NCBI GenBank assembly: GCA_005281725.1 | Contig: SSBO01000008.1 | Coordinates: 3,330,671 to 3,394,670, forward strand | Reading direction: 5' to 3' | From: Wuchereria bancrofti | Lineage: Eukaryota > Nematoda > Chromadorea > Rhabditida > Onchocercidae | Length of the DNA: 64,000 nt | In this document: positions 1 through 12,191 of the stretch, piece by piece | Layout: each line of letters starts with the position of its first letter | Numbering within the stretch: position 1 is the stretch's first letter | Made by a program: the position numbers and the translations under genes | The notes under the pieces: generated by a model | Seen by the model: only the letters and a program-made list of their open reading frames with translations | Database searches by the model: none | Told to the model about the DNA's origin: nothing

Positions 1-1017
1 TTATGTACAAATATGAAATAATTTAACATATTTAAAAAAGAGGAAAAAAAACAAAAAGAAAACAAAAAAAAAGAAAATGAAATAAATGATTGTATTCAAA
101 GTGATGATATTTGACATTTAATGTCAAAAATATATGGCATTATTATTTAATTAGATAATTAAAAAAGAATTATATGAAAGAATGAGAAAAGTTAATTGTT
201 AAAAAAAATAATAACAATAATGAAAAAATTTTATTCAGTAATTAAATAAATGGTTTTTTCTTTTTTCGTCTTTTTTCCTTCCTTTCCTTTCCTCTTTTTT
301 TTTTCGTTTCATTACTGTATGAATTTACTGATTTGTTTTCTGGAAATTTTAAAACCGGTAATTAATGTCTTCTTTTTTCCATTTTGTATTGCATTGAAGT
401 TGTTCCCCTTTTTTTTTTTTTATTTTTTCACTTGAACCAATTAAGATATTTTATCATATTCTTTTTATCTTACTGTACTTTTACTTTTAGAGTACTTATT
501 TCTAGGTAAAAATGACTTCTTGTTATTCCTCTTTTTTTTTTCTTTTTTTCTCTTCCTCTTTCTCTCTTCTCTTTTCACTAAAAAATGAAAACATTTTCCA
601 ATATTTGCTAAGTGAAGCGAAAAATTTTTCACGATTTTATTTTATTTCATTTCGTTGAGAAACAACTGAAATGAACGATATGAATAAATCAATGAATGCA
701 ACATTGAATTTAATTAACTCTTTCAAATAATTTAATAGTTTATTACAATTTAATAATTACGTTTGTTTTTTTTTTTCTAATGACTATTTCGAAAGTCATT
801 TTTCTTTACTTATTGAAAATTTGTTACTTTTTTTTGTTCCACTTAAATTTTATTAATTGAAAAAAAGAAATATTGTTTTCTTATAATTGTTAGTCAATTT
901 TATGTCATAGCAATAATATGACGCAAATTGATGAATAATCAAAATTAATAGTTATAGAACAAAAAAAAAAAAGAAAAATATAAAAAATTAAAATTAAATT
1001 GAAACAGTTTTGCTTAC
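1..1017. other. AT-rich intron of the receptor gene
   Basis: This stretch lies downstream (minus strand) of a good GTAAGC donor at 1017-1012, so it should be intron of the nuclear receptor gene. I see only A/T-rich sequence with T-runs and no exon on either strand. Confidence 0.5.
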
Positions 1018-1560
1018 CTTGCATCCCTCACAGGTAAATGCTCCAAAATGATAACCTCTAGCAAGTTCATTGCATACCTGACACAAAAATGTTACCTGAA
1101 AATTTAGTTACAGAATAATTTCCAATGAAATATTTCTCGTCATACTTTTTTTTACCCCAAAAAAAATACTGCAAAAAATTTCTAATTAATTATTCATATG
1201 CTTATCTATGATAATTTTTCATAATTATGCTAATTAATCTGGAAAGAAATTGTTAAATCTTGTGAAATTTTACTAATTAATACACTTATTAATTGCTGTG
1301 TCGTTTACAGCAACCTTCTTTTAATTATCATTAATCATGAACTTTTAAAGCCTTTCTTTCTTTCCATTTTTTTTTTTTTGTTTCCTTTTTCAATTCATAA
1401 AATTTCTTTTTGAAATTCAATTTAGAAAAAAAAAAGTCTTTAAAAAAAAAAAGCAAAATGATACCTGAGTGGCAGTAAAGCGATTACTGCTGCTATTACC
1501 AGTTCTGTTGTTGATCATTTCATGCATTGCACTTATTTGCCGTTGAAATATTTCGCTTTC
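1018..1560 (-). CDS. Nuclear hormone receptor, two DNA-binding-domain exons (partial)
   Basis: Two minus-strand exons, 1560-1465 (96 nt) and 1095-1018 (78 nt), join in phase 0. The second encodes the first zinc finger of a nuclear receptor: [21 protein letters not shown] followed by Lys, with the four zinc-binding cysteines (C-x2-C ... C-x2-C) and the start of the P-box (CEGCK). The exon ends exactly after CEGCK, where many receptor genes carry an intron. The [12 protein letters not shown] core resembles Knirps-type and some nematode-specific receptors more than FTZ-F1 or E75 types. The upstream exon encodes a hydrophilic stretch (from KESEIFQRQ to RFTATQ) as expected of an N-terminal A/B region; its acceptor (TGTAAG after a long T tract) is weak. 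The second finger and ligand-binding domain must lie beyond the left edge, and the first exon is not found. Expected role: ligand- or constitutively-regulated transcription factor in the nucleus. The family is secure; the subfamily is not. Confidence 0.8.
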
Positions 1561-1568
1561 CTTACAAT

Positions 1569-1572
<4 letters not shown>

Positions 1573-1607
<35 letters not shown>
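1573..1607. repeat. 35-bp A homopolymer
   Basis: An uninterrupted run of 35 A, immediately upstream (minus strand) of the receptor exon at 1560-1465, where it reads as a T-rich polypyrimidine tract. A similar 27-A run is at 6516-6542. Such runs are prone to length error in sequencing. Confidence 0.9.
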
Positions 1608-1609
<2 letters not shown>

Positions 1610-2209
1610 AAATTGGAGAAAAGTTGGACAGTTGCTGACACAATTTTTTTTTTTTTTTTATTTTGTGATTTGAAGAAAATGCGCAAAATTTCGTTGACAA
1701 AATTCAATCAACCAATATATGAATGCTATACCATAGCATATAGTGCTTATTGATCACTCCAATAACATTAGCATAATGCGTGAAATATTTCCTAAATTAT
1801 AATTAATTAATTAATAATTATGTAATCTTTTTTTTTTCATTTTAAAATTCATAATGAAAAATTTTTTTGATACATTTTTTTTTTTTTTTAATGCTAACAA
1901 TAATATATTTTAGTGATATTATTGTAACTCTTTTGTTTCCTAAAAAAAAAAACAAAAACAAGATATTTTTGTAAGAAAATGAATTATTGGAAATTGATTA
2001 GTATAAAAATTTAAAAATATCAATTATAGTAATAAGTTGTCACAATGTTTAATAAACTTTACGAAAGTATTAAAATTTTTAAATATAAACGCATTAAAAT
2101 ATGCATGAATGAATAAATGGAAGAAATCTTATTGAATCTATTGACAATTTATCACTGATAATTGATAAGCTTTAATTTTTTCTTTTAACTCAATCCAACC
2201 ATACGTGTA

Positions 2210-2402
2210 TATCACTGTACGTGATGAACGTGTACACATATACGTATTGCATGTGAATATGCATACGTATATGTATGCGTGGGCTTGCTTGTAATGTCGA
2301 TGTGCGCACGTGTATGTATGTATGTTTGTGTATGTGTCTACATATGCGTGTGTGTGTGTCTGCGTCTGTCTGTCTGTCTATACGTGAATAAGTGTATGTG
2401 GA
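2210..2402. repeat. GT-rich microsatellite
   Basis: Imperfect GT/GTAT/GTCT simple repeats (TGTATGTATGT, GTGTGTGTGT, CTGTCTGTCTGT) with interspersed ACGT motifs. No gene. Confidence 0.85.
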
Positions 2403-2671
2403 AGTACATTTCTTGAAAAAAAAAACTTCAAAAAAAAAAAAAGACGTGAAAAAGTTGTTGCTTAATGATTGAGCAATGATCGAAGAGAAATAAAATGACA
2501 TACGTTTACATTACAGTTTTAGTCCATAGTGTTCCATAATAATTTTAAAAAAGAAAAAAGAAAATTAAAAAACTTAAAAAAAAAAATTTAGTTACTTTAA
2601 ACTTTTCAATCAAATAAAATTGGTCTTCTAACCTCCATTCTCACTTCTAATTTTCTTTCCGTTCTTTTTTT

Positions 2672-2723
2672 CTTTCTCTCCCTCTCTCTCTCTCTCTTTC
2701 CCTCTTGTTCTCTCTCTCTCTCA
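2672..2723. repeat. CT microsatellite
   Basis: Runs of TC dinucleotides broken by CCC and TTGTTC. Simple repeat in non-coding DNA. Confidence 0.85.
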
Positions 2724-5033
2724 CTTAAAATAGCACAATGTGAATATTTTTCATCATTAAATGATGAAAAATTTTACTTCAAATAACAAATTTCTATCAA
2801 TTTATTATCTTTTGCACTGAATTAAATTAATGTCAAAGCGGAAAAAGTTATTATTACGCATAAATTAAAATTTTAATTTTAAAATTTCCAATAAATTAAT
2901 AAATTACTTCAAAAATAACAAATAACTTATATATTTGAATAATTTTATAAATTTATTCGTATCATTATTAAAATTTCTTTTAATACATTGGATGAATTTC
3001 ACTCTTTTTTTTTTTTTGTTTTTTGTTTAAAAATTTTCATATCAGTGAAATTTCATGTAATATATCATATCATATCACGTCATATAGTTTTGATTATTGA
3101 TGACAATTTTCTAAGAAATTGTCACAAAAGTTATCTTAAGATTAAAAATTATGATTCATTGTAGTAATCTGTTTGGGAAAAAATTTTTTTGTAAGTTGTA
3201 TTTTATAATGTCAGTATTTACTTAAATTTTTGCTTCATAGATGAATCACAAATCTATTCATATTACTGTCATACTAAAACTTTGCAAATGTTTTTTTGTT
3301 TAAACTTTTCCAAATAGATTAAAAGAAGAAACAAAAAAAAAAAAATTTAAAATTTAATTGTAAGAATAATTCTTGTATTATCACAGTAATAGATAAATGC
3401 ATTATCAATTAGTATAATTATCAAAAATTTTTTTAAAAACATTCTTTGTTATCGCTGCCTCATTTCATGTGGACGTCGAATAATTAATATTACTTGTAAC
3501 TGTACTGGTTAATATGATTGATTATTTAAATTTAAAAAGATTAATTTAATCGATGCAATTCTTATAATTCAAATAGTAGTTAGTTTAGTTGTTCAAATTA
3601 GAATTGGATATAATTGAGAAAAAAAAATGAGTTAATTGAAAATTATTTAATTATTCCACATTTAACTATATGATAGATAACGAAGAGTGCAACAAAAAAA
3701 AAACAAACAAACAAAGTATGCATATTTTATGTAAAAACATTTAAAAGAAAGAAGAAATTTTAAAATAAAGAAAAAAGAAAGAATGAATGAAATAATAGAA
3801 TGAAAATTTGAAAATAATAAAAAGAGGGCAGTATTAGCTTGAATTTTCAAACCGATTATTTAGAAAGAGGTTAGTAATGAATCGGAGAAAGTGGAATAGG
3901 GTAGGAAATGGGACAGTTGAAAGTTTCGATGACGAAGAAAGGAATAGTTTAAACTTTTATCAATGCTCCTCCCAATATTGCCATTGATAAATGTAACAAA
4001 TCATTTGGCATTCACAAAATTCATATCAGCACTTTAACTGTAATACAAATTGATACTGTAATTAGCAAATTAAATTATCATTTTTACTTCTATTCTAATC
4101 ATCTCTTTTTTTTTTTTCTAATAATTTATTATAAATCTATAAAACATTCATTTTAATTTTTCGAAATTTAGAAAAAATTTTAAATTATGAAAAGAAAAAA
4201 AAGAACAATGAAAAAAAAAAAAGTAATATTAATAATTTAGCATTAGGAATGTAATATGTTGATTTATCATAGTAATAATCAAATTAATTACAGAGAGAGA
4301 GGAAGAGAGAGGAAGAGAAGGATGAAGAGAGGGGAGGAAATGAAAAGATGAAAGGAAAATGAGAGGAAGAAATTAATAAATTGATTAAATTTATATCAAA
4401 TCTAAAGGTAATATATATAATAGTGTAATTGTAGTGCAATGTAACGCTCCATTGAGCGCTGTCATTGCTCATTTTCGAGAATCTTTGGCTCGAAAGAATG
4501 AAAAAAAAAAAAAAAGTAAAGAAAAGAAAGATTGTAAAAATATGACCTTTAATTGAATGAAAATTAATAGTTAGTAAAAAGATTTTTGTTTGATTGATCT
4601 TTTTATGGATTAGATAATTTGAATGAATTGAGAAAAGCTTAAGAGGCGGTAAAATTGACAAAAAAAAAAAAAAAAAAGTCAAAAGAAAAAAAATTCTCAA
4701 AAAGAAAAAAAAAGAAGGAAAGAGAAAAAAAGAGCTAATAGATTATATCTTTACTTAAAATTAAAAAATTTTTTGAACAATTATAAGCAGAAGGAAGAAT
4801 TTTATATGAAAGGAAAATTGAGGGTTATAGATGTGAAAATGATTGAATGGATGGTGTAGAAATATCGGGAATTACGGGTTTTTCAGACTTTGGGAAGGTC
4901 ACTTCTTTTTCTTCTTTTTGTCATCGCAACTATCGTTGCAATCTAAAGCAGCGAATTAATAAATTCCAAAAATGATAATTCGGGTTTGTTGCGCATCATT
5001 GATAATGGTCGATTGAAGCGGATTATAATCGAC

Positions 5034-5137
5034 AATAATTGTATTATTATTGTTATTATTACTGTTGTTGTTGTTGTTATTGTTATTGTTGTTGTTGTTA
5101 TTATTATCATTGTTATTGCTATTGTTGTTATTATTGT
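5034..5137. repeat. ATT/GTT trinucleotide repeat
   Basis: About 100 bp of alternating ATT and GTT triplets. It yields a spurious poly-Val/Ile open frame that I do not call as a gene. Confidence 0.85.
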
Positions 5138-5975
5138 AAAATTTTTAATGAATAAATTTTCTATTAAATTATTATTTATAATAAATGGTGCTACAATAGC
5201 AGTTATTTTGTAGTGTATACTTTTACAGATGTAAATAACAAATGTAAATATGCATTAATAGTATTTTGATAAAAATATAACTTTTGACAGTCTCTTAAAT
5301 TCTTTATTTGTAAAACTTAAAAGTAAGCATTTTTTCGTCTTAATAGCTAATAGATTGAAAATTATTTAAAGTATTACTTTGTTGATGTATAGAAAGTATG
5401 TCAACAATATTATTCTCTTTTTTAAAAAAGAAAAAAAATATTAGTTATTAAGTAATGTTTACCTTTAAACTTTATAAAAAATGAAACTCTTCCTATCTTT
5501 TTTTTTCTATGTTCTTTTAGTTTTTAAATGATAGTCCAATGTTTTTGAAGTAAGTTTCTCTTGTCAAAAATAAAAAAAAAAAACGACAAATAAATCTAAA
5601 ATTATGATAAGAATAAGGTAAAACTTAAAATGTAAAAAGGAGAAATCATTTGAAGAGACTAAAAATTGAAATCGTTTTTTATAAAAGTTATAAGATGTAA
5701 ACGGATAAGCAATATCTTTTCTGATTAATTAGAGTATCAAAATATTTAATAAGCAACGGTTACACATTTAGAAATTGAACATTACTAAAATGAGAAATCA
5801 CAAATATTAATACAATATAGTTAGTTAGCCATTTCAAATATAAATTCAAATTTGAATGTTTCAAAACAATGATTAAAAAGTTTACTTTAAACCAATTAAA
5901 TATTATACTTAAAGTAATATGTAAAAAAGAAAAAATGTTGTAATCCACAATATTGAATAAGATAGTTTTTTTTTC

Positions 5976-6176
5976 AAAAAAAAAAAAATTTTTTTTTTTA
6001 TTTTCATTTTAATGAATATTATATGGTTCATTTATATTATCTGAAAGAATTTGAAAATATTGTGATAAAATTACAAAAATTTGAAGGTTAAATAATATAT
6101 ATATAGCAAAAATATATAACAAAAACGTTTGAATTTTAAAGCCAACTAATAAGTAAGCAATTATAAAAGTTTATAT
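5976..6176. repeat. 201-bp duplicated contig end, copy 1
   Basis: This 201-bp segment, from 13 A followed by T-run to the last base before the N gap, is repeated base for base at 6188-6388 directly after the gap. Perfect identity on both sides of a run of N is typical of an overlapping contig end that was not merged. The second copy is probably not real DNA. Confidence 0.9.
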
Positions 6177-6187
6177 NNNNNNNNNNN
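6177..6187. other. Assembly gap (11 N)
   Basis: Eleven unresolved bases between two identical 201-bp blocks. The gap is probably of size zero or negative. Confidence 0.95.
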
Positions 6188-6388
6188 AAAAAAAAAAAAA
6201 TTTTTTTTTTTATTTTCATTTTAATGAATATTATATGGTTCATTTATATTATCTGAAAGAATTTGAAAATATTGTGATAAAATTACAAAAATTTGAAGGT
6301 TAAATAATATATATATAGCAAAAATATATAACAAAAACGTTTGAATTTTAAAGCCAACTAATAAGTAAGCAATTATAAAAGTTTATAT
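6188..6388. repeat. 201-bp duplicated contig end, copy 2
   Basis: Exact copy of 5976-6176, starting at the first base after the N gap. Sequence after 6388 is unique. Confidence 0.9.
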
Positions 6389-7680
6389 TTGGTAATTATT
6401 CTTTTTTTTTTTTTTCTTTTTTGATCTAGAAGAATATTAGGAAATGTATAGGTCGTTCAAATGTATTTCTTCTTGATAATACTTCCTCAATTTATTTCGT
6501 CTTATTGCTTTTAACAAAAAAAAAAAAAAAAAAAAAAAAAAACGAAGTATGAACAATTTTAATTGCTCACTGATCAATTAGTCTTTTTTATAAAAATTTA
6601 TATGATGAAAAGAAAAAACTTCAGAATATTAATGATTACATTTAGGCATTTAGGTGGAAAAAAAAAAAAAAAAGAAAAAGTAACGAAGATAGCAACTGCT
6701 AAATGGGCTGGAAATTCATAAGTTGACAGTTATTTCGTCACCTTTTTTAGTAGCGCACTTTTTCATACAACATTTATGGAACTGTAAAATTTATGCGTTC
6801 ATTCAGGCAGAACTAAATTAGGTTCCTTTTGAAAATACGAAATGATTTGATGATGTTTTCTCAATAAGACATTTTATAAGATCAACAAATTTTTCAATAT
6901 AAACTTACATTCCAATTCTTTGAAAATTTTCTATTAAAAATTACTTACTTTTTGATGATAAAATGATTTTTATATGTCATTTATGATGCATTTATATTTT
7001 CAAATTTTTATTCATAGTTTGATGACATTAATTTATTTGTCATTGAGTGAAATAAATATTGTTAATGATATTTATAATATTTGTCACTGATATTACTGAA
7101 TGAAACTTCATACTTATTGAAAAAATGAAAATGTGATTGTATTTTTTTTTAATGTAAAATTTTTGATTTTCTTCAAAAAAAAAAAAAGGAACAACAAATA
7201 AAAATGTTACGATAAGAAAACATTTTACAGTTGGAATAATATTTTCCTAAAAAAAAATGTCGCTTAAATTTAAGCAATTATAATTCAAATTTTTCAATTA
7301 TGATTTATTAAATTAATAGTGATTGCCATGGAATATAGAATCTACTAAATAAAATTTATTACTTCTTCAATGCAATGAATTAATTAAATTGTCAATGAAT
7401 TATGTTAGGTCAAAAGGATGAAAAATGAAATGAAAACTTAAATTTTTAAAAAAGAAGCTTTAAAAGATAGTTTATTTGTTGCATATGATTTATAACTTTT
7501 CCCAATGTGTTAAAGAAAATTTAGTTCAAACTTAAATTTAAATCTTAACTTAACTCAATAATACTACGATTAAATTTATTTCATCAGTGCAAAAAGGACG
7601 AACAAAATGACTACAAACGTTAGTACGAAAAATAAATACGTTAACTTTTGCAAAGTACAACTAATATTCACGTCGTGGTA

Positions 7681-7791
7681 CACGTGATATATAAATGACC
7701 CACGTTTTTCTATCAGAAAATTAAAGAAGTAGCTTTATTTTAATTAAGCAAAATAATAGCATACATTATTCGGTACGAGCAATTCACGTGA
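7681..7791. promoter_or_regulatory. Paired CACGTG E-boxes
   Basis: CACGTG at 7681-7686 and TCACGTGA at 7784-7791 lie 104 bp apart in a patch that is less monotonous than the surrounding DNA. TCACGTGA matches the consensus of bHLH factors such as TFEB/HLH-30. No adjacent gene start was found, so a regulatory role is only a suggestion. Confidence 0.25.
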
Positions 7792-9600
7792 CAGCGTAAT
7801 TTTGACATCGAAGGAAACTTCGAAAATTTTCGATTTCTTTTATTATAAGTGATTTTCAAATGAAAGTTTTATCCTAATCCATAATTTTTCATGATGAAAT
7901 CATTTTCGTAAACCATACCGGAAGTGATTTATTACTCGGAATTTTCAAATCGTAATGCATTTAAAATTGAAGTGTTAGCTAAAAGACCTTTATTTTGACG
8001 TGTTCAGATGTTATTAATTTAATACAAAGTCACTTACAATTCTAAGAAAATTAAAATCTAACAAAAAAAGAAAAATAAAATCTCTTTAAAAATTTTTAAT
8101 TTATTGAATTCACTCAATATGAAATATTCATGGCAAATGATATATTTATTTGTATTAAACTCTTTCATTTCACAAAATAAAAGATTAAATTCATTCATTG
8201 AAAAATAGCTCTTAAACTTAACTATTTTAAAAGTCTGTTTTCAAAATGGTTCTTAAACTTACTTAACTGACGTGATTTCTAAGTTTAATTGACTTACTTT
8301 AAACTATAAACTAAAAATCTTTTCATTCCTTTCTCATTTTTTCTCTCATCCATTTCCAATTTTACGTAACGAATTAGCATATAAATTGCAAACACAGATT
8401 GTAAACATAATATTTTCCTTCAAACTTAAAATGTAACTTTTTCCAATTCTAAATTTTTTTTTTATGTTTGAAATATTTCGTAAAAATTTCAGATTTTCTC
8501 TTAATCTTTTTCTTTTAATTTTCGTCTTTTAATCATGAATTTATTATTTCAAATTATTTATTTATTTACAAGCTGAAATGAAATTAAAATTGTCGTCATA
8601 ATGTCTCAAAAAGGAGAGAGAGAGAGAGAAAAAAAAAAAGCTATCAATTATTTGCACTCAACGAAATATAATTAATGAGAAAAAAATTTGTATCATTTAT
8701 TGCCATTGATAAATGACTAATAATCCAAAGTATATTGCGATAAAAATTTTGTAAGATTTGTTAGTTCAAAAATCAAACAAGACATGTTTTATCACTTCAA
8801 TGAATCACTGATAAGCTGATAATTTAAGAAGCGGAAAAAAAAAGAAAAAGGAATGACATTTGCAAATAATAATATGAATGATCAAATGATAGCATACATT
8901 TAATATCATTTAACACGTTCTTTGATAAAACATTAAATGATAAACAAAATGAAATCTCAAAAAAAAGGACAATTTTTTTTTCTTCAACATCTTTTTTTTG
9001 CATATATAAAATTCAAAAAATGCAATTTTCTAAATTTTTGCATAAAGTTTTATAACATACATACAAATTCATCATTAAATATTCGATTTTTTTCCCAATA
9101 ATAATTTTACTTAAATCTTTCTTTTTTTTTTTTATAATCGAAATTTATCCAATGAAAACTCACTATTGATTATGTTATAAAAAAAAAAAAACAATTGAGA
9201 ATTTGAAATTACTGACTAAATTTCAAACCGTTACGAATGATTCTTAAGCAATGCTAATACAAAGAAGTTACAAAAAAAATAAAAATAAAACAAAATTTGA
9301 ATGTAAATTTTGAAATTTTATCGTTCACTTAAATTGTTCAACTTTGTTCTCTTCTTTATGTCGTGATTATAATATATGACATTTCATCAGTGTCACATAT
9401 TATACGATTTCACATTAAATATTTTAAATCTTTATGATATTGTCATCCGATCGTAATTGACATTTCGACCATCACCAACAATTATTGACATATTTTTCAA
9501 TTTTCTTTTGTATTTTATCCATATTTTATTTATCTCCATTAACTCTTTTTTTTTTCTTTGTTTGATATGATATAAGATTGTCAGTGTTGAATGATTTACA

Positions 9601-9632
9601 AATGATTCTTCTCGAGAATGATTCTTCTCGAG
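9601..9632. repeat. Two perfect 16-bp tandem copies with palindrome
   Basis: AATGATTCTTCTCGAG occurs twice head to tail. Each copy with its following AA creates the palindrome TTCTCGAGAA. Small tandem duplication; function unknown. Confidence 0.8.
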
Positions 9633-10508
9633 AAAATGTTAGCGATAAAAGCTATGCGAGAATTTCAGATGTTTTGATTTAATATATTCTTTGATCATTC
9701 ATTTTCGCTAATTTATAGACGATCTGTGTGAAGTGCAATGATTTCAGGATTTCTTCCTCAAAATTAAATCTATTAAATCTATTTGTGTCAGGAATCTATC
9801 AAGTTTTTATTTCGGAGTTTTAAGAAAATATGAGCTTGCCATAATTCAGTTTTCTCGCTTAAATTCATAAATAATTGTTAAATACTTCCCTGAAGATTAA
9901 GACAAAAAATGAAATCAATCCTAATTATTCCTTATTTTTTCATCAAAGACAAAATTACCAGGTAATCATGATGATGCGAAATTAATTACTGAATTACATT
10001 CTACTCTTATCATTTTATCTTTTCAACTAGAAGTGAAGTGAAGTGATAAGAAATAGAAAAGAGATAGTTATCATTTATCTAAAGAATGAATGGATGCATA
10101 ATTCTCGCATTCGTTTACTCATTTCATCACCTGTTTTTAAGTTTTCTATCATTTTTTTTTTTAGATAAATACTTGAAAACGCTATTTATTATTGCTTATC
10201 GTTTCAATGATATATTAAATTTTGAAATGGTAACTTCGAATTGTTTTTTTTTTTTTATTTTTTATTTATTTATTTATTATTATTTTTTTTGATTAAATTT
10301 GTAACATTCAACTATGTAACCAAGTATCAATGCTTGATAATTTCAACAAAATAAATTTTTTATTTGTAAATAAGAGAAAAAAAGAAAACAAATTTTGTGC
10401 TGCATTGAAAATTATTGTTGACTTTTTTTTTTCCTTTTGCATTTCAACAAATACAATTTGAATTGTTGGCACAGATTGAATAAAATTGTAGAACGGATAT
10501 TGTCACAC

Positions 10509-10548
10509 TACTAATAACCGTTTTTTACGCTACCAATAACCGTTTTTA
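10509..10548. repeat. Two ~18-bp copies, 22-bp period
   Basis: Two near-identical copies containing AATAACCGTTTTT, one mismatch apart in the core. The CCG content stands out in this AT-rich region. No gene nearby. Confidence 0.6.
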
Positions 10549-11486
10549 TGCCGGATAGGAAGAAAAATATGCAGAAAAAAAAAAGTAAGAAAAACAGTTT
10601 TGACTTTTAGCTAACACTGCTAACAGTGAATATAAGCCATCAAATAATTTTGGATATTTTCCGAATTGATTATATTTCCAAAAGAATTGAATGTTGTTCA
10701 ATCAATCAATAAAATATATTAATAACTTATAGACATATATATTCCAGTATAAATTATTCAAAAATGTATCTAACGAATCTCATTGATCTTATTCGGATCA
10801 TTTATTGATTAAACGAAGACAAATTATCATGAAAAAATCTGTTACAGAGTGAATAAATGAAACAATAGTATCATGTTTGATTGCATTTAATAAATTTATT
10901 GTTTACATTTGAAATTGTATTCACAATCAATGAGTAAACTTTCCTTAAGCAGTTTGGGTAATTATATTATCTAAAAGTATAACAATAAATTAGAAATTAT
11001 AATTATTCAAGAAGGATAGGGAAAAGAAGCATTAATTAAATTTTATCAAAATTTGCGGAAATAACTTTTCTTTTCTTTTTTTTTTTTTTTTTTTGTTCGG
11101 CAATGATTATTTTCTGATGAAAATTGAATTGGAGACATTGTTATTGTTGTTGACAGTGTTTGACAAATGTACCGACATAATGCGCAAAAACGACAAAAGA
11201 AATCGTTTTAGTAATTGAATGAGAGGTTTTGTTGACCAATAATGATAAATGAATCATTACTTCCTCTCTCATTTATCTCTTATCATCTCATTCTCTATCA
11301 CTTGCAATCAATCTTATCAGTTAGTTAAATAAATTCATTGAAACCAATGTCAGTTTGTTAATAGTTCATTATTTCACATACACTAATAAATAATTCATCA
11401 AGCAAAAAAACAACTCTAATCAGAAATGACCATAGCAAACTGACCATCGCATTATGTGATAGTAAAGATCATTGAGCAGTTGAAGA

Positions 11487-11665
11487 CCTCTCTATCTCTC
11501 TCTCTCTCCCGTTCTCTCTTCTTCTCTCTATGTGAATATTTCTCTCTATGTGTCTGTCAGTGTATGTGAACATTATTGTGCGTGTTCTCTATGTGAACGT
11601 CTATATGTCTGCTTGTCAACATGTAAGGATGTTTGTATGTCTGTGTGTGTGTCTGTGGGTGCAGG
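11487..11665. repeat. CT- then GT-rich low-complexity tract
   Basis: TC dinucleotide runs (11487-11530) pass into a TGTG/TATGTG-rich tract. The open frame across it (VYVNVYMSACQ-like) is simple-sequence translation and is not called as a gene. Confidence 0.7.
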
Positions 11666-11785
11666 TGACATATTGCTTAACTGACAACAACACACCACTG
11701 CTGCTGTTGTTGTCGGACTCCGTTCCTTCTTACAATTTCTAATCACTACTCTTTTGTTGCCTCAAATATTAGTGCGTGAAATAAA

Positions 11786-12191
11786 CGTATCATATCGTTA
11801 TGTTGACGCTAGGCTTCATGCAATTACACGTATCGCTATGTTGACGCTAGGCTTCATGAAGTTACACGTATCGCTATGTTGACGCTAGGCTTCATGAAGT
11901 TACACGTATCGCTATGTTGACGCTAGGCTTCATGAAGTTACACGTATCGCTATGTTGACGCTAGGCTTCATGAAGTTACACGTATCGCTATGTTGATGCT
12001 AGGCTTCATGAAGTTACACGTATCGCTATGTTGACGCTAGGCTTCATGCAGTTACACGTATCGCTATGTTGACGCTAGGCTTCATGAAGTTACACGTATC
12101 GCTATGTTGACGCTAGGCTTTATGCGGTTACACGTATCGCTGTGTTTACGCTAAACTTGATACAATACGCGTATCGTTATATTGATGTTAT
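11786..12191. repeat. 38-bp tandem repeat array, about 10.6 copies
   Basis: Units begin with CGTATCG at 11786, 11829, 11867, 11905, 11943, 11981, 12019, 12057, 12095, 12133 and 12170. The eight central units are exactly 38 bp and nearly identical. The first has a 5-bp insertion (43 bp) and the last two are degraded, the usual pattern of an array homogenised in the middle. Each unit contains TGTTGACGCTAGG and most contain the palindrome CTTCATGAAG. The array is much richer in GC than its surroundings and lies about 1 kb upstream of citrate synthase. No reading frame is maintained through it. Confidence 0.95.

Larger units (their letters stand above)
1561..11486. other. Long gene-poor AT-rich region
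   Basis: Nearly 10 kb without a gene I can support. It may be intron and upstream sequence of the receptor gene. It holds homopolymers, microsatellites, the N gap with its duplicated flank and a few palindromic motifs, listed separately. The longest open frames are low-complexity translations (poly-F, poly-V/I, poly-K) and look non-coding. Confidence 0.5.

Noticed and set aside
250..435. Open frame of 61 codons
   Set aside because: Poly-Phe translation of T-runs, no splice context; non-coding.
4284..4700. 138-codon minus-strand frame
   Set aside because: Ser/Phe/Leu-rich translation of A/G-rich low-complexity DNA.
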